The notes under the pieces were generated by a model. The model had not been told where the DNA came from. It saw only the letters and a list, made by a program, of their open reading frames with translations, and made no database searches. Made by a program: the position numbers and the translations under genes. Shown piece after piece: positions 5,798 to 8,739 of a DNA stretch of 8,739 nucleotides (positions are counted from its first letter, which is position 1; every line of letters starts with the position of its first letter). This DNA comes from JAZDOH01 sp043798815 (GTDB lineage: Bacteria; Patescibacteriota; Gracilibacteria; UM-FILTER-43-11), in the NCBI GenBank assembly GCA_043798815.1, contig JAZDOH010000095.1:1-8739 (forward strand). The letters run 5' to 3'.

Positions 5798-8739
5798 TCA
5801 ATGATCTCCACCATGTCCATGGCCTCCCCCTGAACTATGGTATTCAGATTCATCGATTCCGTGGCGAAGCGTTTTGATTTTTCTTTTGAACACTTCATCA
5901 TCGGCATTTTCTCCGGTGCTGATGACGGCGTCGATGATTTCTTCTATCCGTTCAAAAACCTGATAAAGAGTTTTGATGTTGCGCCATGAGGTCGCTTGGG
6001 CGGGGTAATGTTCTATCAAATACGTGCGAATGTCCACCGCAAGGGCGTCCGGTTCGTGGCTGGATCGGTATTGGTTTCCCATTAAATCGGGACCGAACAA
6101 TACCGGATCAAATTGCCTAAGGAAGTCCTGCATTTTTTTCATGTGCTGATGAACCTGCCAATTTCCATGGTGAGTTAACTCTCCTTCACGCGCGTGGGAA
6201 TTGGCAATGGAGGGTTTCATGCGAGTGAAACTGGCCATGTTCGGCTGGTTTGGACATACGTTGTTTAAAACGCTGTCCATCATGGCGAAGTTTCCCAGCA
6301 TGCGTTTAAAGTGCTTGCGGTAATCAATGGAGTCCGGAGCGCGGGCGCTTTCCTCCATGGTCATCAGCAGTCCTACAATTCCGTTTTCAATAGCCGTATC
6401 TTTTACTTCTTCATTCCCCGATCGGCCCTGGAGCCAGCGTTTGACGGTGGAGGCTTCCCCTTCCGCGATGATGGTGCGGCACCAGTCGTGATCCCAGCCG
6501 CGTTCGGATACGGATTTACGCACGCGCTGGACATACATTTCATCATGCATCACTTGGTTCACGTAAAAGTTTTTGAAGTCCCACCCCACTGTGCCCGATT
6601 CGTAATCGTGCCTGAAATATTTCATCGCGTAATTCCTATAATCTTGCTGGGTCAGCGGCGGTTTCATGTGATAAATCCACTGAGTTCCTGGCCAGGTGTT
6701 CAACAATTTATCTATCACCATGCCACGGTCTGACCTTAAAATTCCTTCTGCCTGGCCGACGATCAGGTAAAACATGACGGCTTCTGCGTTTGACTTTCCT
6801 TTTTCGATCGCGTATATGAGCGCCTCTTCGTATTCTTCGGGGGATACGCGCGAATGATGCGGATTTTCGCGATGTTTTTTCAATAATTGCTCCATTTTCA
6901 GCGTGAGCTGGTCCTGGATTGCATCCATGATAGGTTCGAATTTCTTTTTATTTCCTTCATAGGCGTCTTCATTTTCCCGATTGAGTTTTAAAAATTCGTC
7001 AAAATCCCAAATTTTCCCCAAAGCCGTATGCAGTTTTTGCCGCATGAGAGTCGGGTTGTGCAGCATCACCTGGTCCCCCGGGGTGAAATGCACGGCGGTT
7101 TGCATTTTGTTCAGCGCTTTCCACAGCCCTTCGTGGCGCCAGTCGATACGGCCTTTTTTAGCCAGGATGCGCAGCAAAGCTTTCATTTGATGTTTACTCG
7201 GGATGGGGCTTTCCGCGATTCCGTCGATGATTTCCATGAGTTCCCACGCGTCCAGGTGTTCGTAACGCTTTTGCCATTCCTCCACGTTGTGTTCCTCGGC
7301 TTTGTAATATTGCGCTTTGCTTTCGCGAGCTAAATCCGTATTTCCGAATAACGCCATCCCAAGGCGGGCCGCGTTTTCCCCTTCTTTCCGTTCATGTTCA
7401 CGCTTGAAGAATTCCACCACATCTTTTCCGGCTTTGATGATGTCAGTAATACTTAAAACGTGGGTGGATATCCAAAATCTGCTAAAAAGACTGATTTTTT
7501 GATTGGGGATGTTGGATCCCGCTTCCCCCAAGGTTATGTTGATTGTACTGGTGTCTTCTTTGAGTTGTGTCAGCATTTGCCCGATTCTTGTGCCTAAATA
7601 CCCTTTTTCTTTTGCTCTCTTCATCATTTCATTCATTCTCTTGGCTTCTTCCAAATAGTTCTGCATCAGATGCAAAAGGTTGGCAACCCCCGGCGCGAAA
7701 TTGACGTATTCTGAATTCCGGAGTTCTTTTAGTTCTTTTTCCCTAAAATCAATGTCGTCCTTGAATTTCTCGTAAGATCCGCCGCCTGAGGAACCGGGGG
7801 ATGCCGCATGACTTTCTTCTACTTCGTCGCCTCCTCCTCTACGGCCGCCGCCCCCGTGTTCGGAACCACGGATATATTCTTCCATATGAGCATCTGGTAC
7901 GGCATCTTTTCCAAGGGAAACAGCTCCCATGCCAGCCATGAGTGTGTTGAAACGGCCTAGCGGACTATCATCAAAAACCTTTGTTTCGGATTTTTCATCC
8001 GTCATGGCGTAAAGCTCGCTGGCAATGTGTTTTTCAGCCGCACCCTTTGCATTCCAGTCTTCAAGCGTGTAGGTTTTTTTGGGCGGATTCGGCTTCCAGT
8101 CCGGAGGGGTTTTGGTTGGATAAGCGGCCACGTAGGCTTCCTGAATTTCCGTCCATTTTGGATTTTCCCGGTAGATGGCGAGCTGCTTATCGCTGGCGCC
8201 CTCCGTTCGTTCAAATTCCAGATGCCTCAATTCATGCGTGAGTTCTTCACGCAGCTGGATCAGCTTTTCCGGATCCTGCATGGTTTCCTCGTCCAGGATA
8301 ATTCCCCAATGCTCATTCCGTTCGTAAAACACCATGCTTCCGGTAGCGGTGTAACGGCCGTATTCAGCTTTAAAAACCCGGTGTGTCACCGTGATCACAT
8401 GAGCCGCATTGCGATCCAATAAACCCTGGACTTCTATTTTGTCATCCGCATGGGCAATGGGCCCGAATGTTTTCAGGGCTGTCCGAATTTCTTCCGCGCT
8501 GATGGCGTGCTTGATTTTTCCGATGGCTTCCGTTGCCTTTTGCCCGTCGCTCAAGTTTTCCGGATGACAAGCCTGGTCGATTTTGACTCCAAATTGTTCC
8601 GCGTAAGGGCCGAATGTACGATGCAGTGTTTCCAGCCGCTCACGGATTTGCGCCAATTCGCTGACACTCATGGTTTCCAAAGCCTGCATTTCATTTCGCT
8701 CAAAAGCGTCGACCAGACCGGAAAGATTGGCCTCTTCCA
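5798..8739 (-). CDS. Large helical protein with HExxH metallopeptidase-like motif (5' end outside window)
   Basis: I do not recognise the family. The frame is open from the right edge; the first ATG inside is at 8689 (963 residues to the stop). Sixteen sense codons precede that ATG without a stop (EEANLSGLVDAFERNE) and no good ribosome site is seen, so the real start is probably beyond the window. Numbering from the 8689 Met: residues 96-135 look beta-rich, then a helix carries HELRH (152-156, HExxH), the zinc-binding and catalytic signature of zincin peptidases. Glu219 (AAEKH) or Glu225 (ASELYA) could be the third ligand, by analogy with ImmA/IrrE-like or small gluzincins. A Gly/Ser-rich linker (279-304) separates this from a long, charged, mainly helical region (305-945) with scattered Trp and His. 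The C-terminus (951-963) is His/Gly-rich. No signal peptide or clear membrane segment is visible in the part present. It is convergent with priA, and the stops abut. Peptidase activity is inferred from one motif. Confidence 0.85.
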   Translation of the reverse strand, partial: EEANLSGLVDAFERNEMQALETMSVSELAQIRERLETLHRTFGPYAEQFGVKIDQACHPENLSDGQKATEAIGKIKHAISAEEIRTALKTFGPIAHADDKIEVQGLLDRNAAHVITVTHRVFKAEYGRYTATGSMVFYERNEHWGIILDEETMQDPEKLIQLREELTHELRHLEFERTEGASDKQLAIYRENPKWTEIQEAYVAAYPTKTPPDWKPNPPKKTYTLEDWNAKGAAEKHIASELYAMTDEKSETKVFDDSPLGRFNTLMAGMGAVSLGKDAVPDAHMEEYIRGSEHGGGGRRGGGDEVEESHAASPGSSGGGSYEKFKDDIDFREKELKELRNSEYVNFAPGVANLLHLMQNYLEEAKRMNEMMKRAKEKGYLGTRIGQMLTQLKEDTSTINITLGEAGSNIPNQKISLFSRFWISTHVLSITDIIKAGKDVVEFFKREHERKEGENAARLGMALFGNTDLARESKAQYYKAEEHNVEEWQKRYEHLDAWELMEIIDGIAESPIPSKHQMKALLRILAKKGRIDWRHEGLWKALNKMQTAVHFTPGDQVMLHNPTLMRQKLHTALGKIWDFDEFLKLNRENEDAYEGNKKKFEPIMDAIQDQLTLKMEQLLKKHRENPHHSRVSPEEYEEALIYAIEKGKSNAEAVMFYLIVGQAEGILRSDRGMVIDKLLNTWPGTQWIYHMKPPLTQQDYRNYAMKYFRHDYESGTVGWDFKNFYVNQVMHDEMYVQRVRKSVSERGWDHDWCRTIIAEGEASTVKRWLQGRSGNEEVKDTAIENGIVGLLMTMEESARAPDSIDYRKHFKRMLGNFAMMDSVLNNVCPNQPNMASFTRMKPSIANSHAREGELTHHGNWQVHQHMKKMQDFLRQFDPVLFGPDLMGNQYRSSHEPDALAVDIRTYLIEHYPAQATSWRNIKTLYQVFERIEEIIDAVISTGENADDEVFKRKIKTLRHGIDESEYHSSGGGHGHGGDH
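5801..5839 (-). other. His/Gly-rich C-terminal tail
   Basis: The last 13 residues of the large protein are HSSGGGHGHGGDH: four histidines and six glycines. Such flexible tails can bind Zn, Ni or Cu. Here it may serve metal capture for the HExxH domain, or merely be a low-complexity end. Confidence 0.6.
8222..8236 (-). other. HExxH zinc-binding motif codons
   Basis: The minus strand reads CAT GAA TTG AGG CAT, giving HELRH, within the helix-like context REELTHELRHLEFER. In zincin metallopeptidases the two histidines bind zinc and the glutamate activates water. HExxH occurs by chance in many proteins, so the amphipathic helix and the preceding strand-like segment are the only added support. Confidence 0.55.

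Noticed and set aside
5770..5830. Bidirectional terminator at the priA 3' end
   Set aside because: Only the 6-bp TGATCA palindrome and short GGTG/CACC pairs are present; there is no stable stem followed by a T-run.
6311..6733. 140-codon plus-strand open frame inside the large HExxH gene
   Set aside because: It is antisense to a long continuous frame, with no ribosome site and no protein-like features.

Overview
The window looks like bacterial chromosome from a Patescibacteria/CPR-type organism, possibly of the Peregrinibacteria kind. The clues are a secreted protein with repeated W-S-[DE]-x-x-G-W-I motifs (a style frequent in CPR surface proteins), a cysteine-repeat membrane protein, a compact PriA, and unfamiliar proteins in tightly packed genes. 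This placement is an inference. TGA ends three of the four genes' visible stops, and no frame shows a recoded TGA. That argues for the standard code and against the UGA=Gly lineages (Gracilibacteria, Absconditabacteria). The DNA is about half GC, with no visible base-composition break, no RNA gene, no insertion sequence and no CRISPR.

Layout. Positions 3766 down to 1 (minus strand) hold a three-gene block for the cell envelope. First is a 475-residue membrane protein with two GspF/PilC-type N-terminal domains but no GspF membrane core. After a 32-bp gap comes a 346-residue single-pass protein whose exported part is a run of eight cysteine-pair repeats. Then, with a 4-bp ATGA overlap, comes a signal-peptide protein with WSE/GWI repeats, an acidic DxDxDG-like loop and the start of a Big_1-like Ig domain; it runs off the left edge. 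The spacing suggests co-transcription, and the contents suggest surface attachment or a pilus-related envelope structure.

Positions 3809 to 5797 (plus strand) hold priA, the replication-restart helicase. It diverges from the envelope block across a 42-bp gap. A plausible sigma-70-type promoter for priA lies inside the 5' end of the opposing gene.

Positions 5798 to the right edge (minus strand) hold a large, mostly helical protein of unknown family with an HELRH (HExxH) metal-binding motif, a Gly-rich linker and a His/Gly tail. Its frame stays open to the edge, so its true start is probably outside. Its stop codon abuts the priA stop exactly, forming TGATCA with no intergenic base.

No stretch over 300 bases lacks a gene. 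The most unusual items are the cysteine-repeat protein with its exact 30-residue period, the GspF-N duplication protein, and the HExxH protein.
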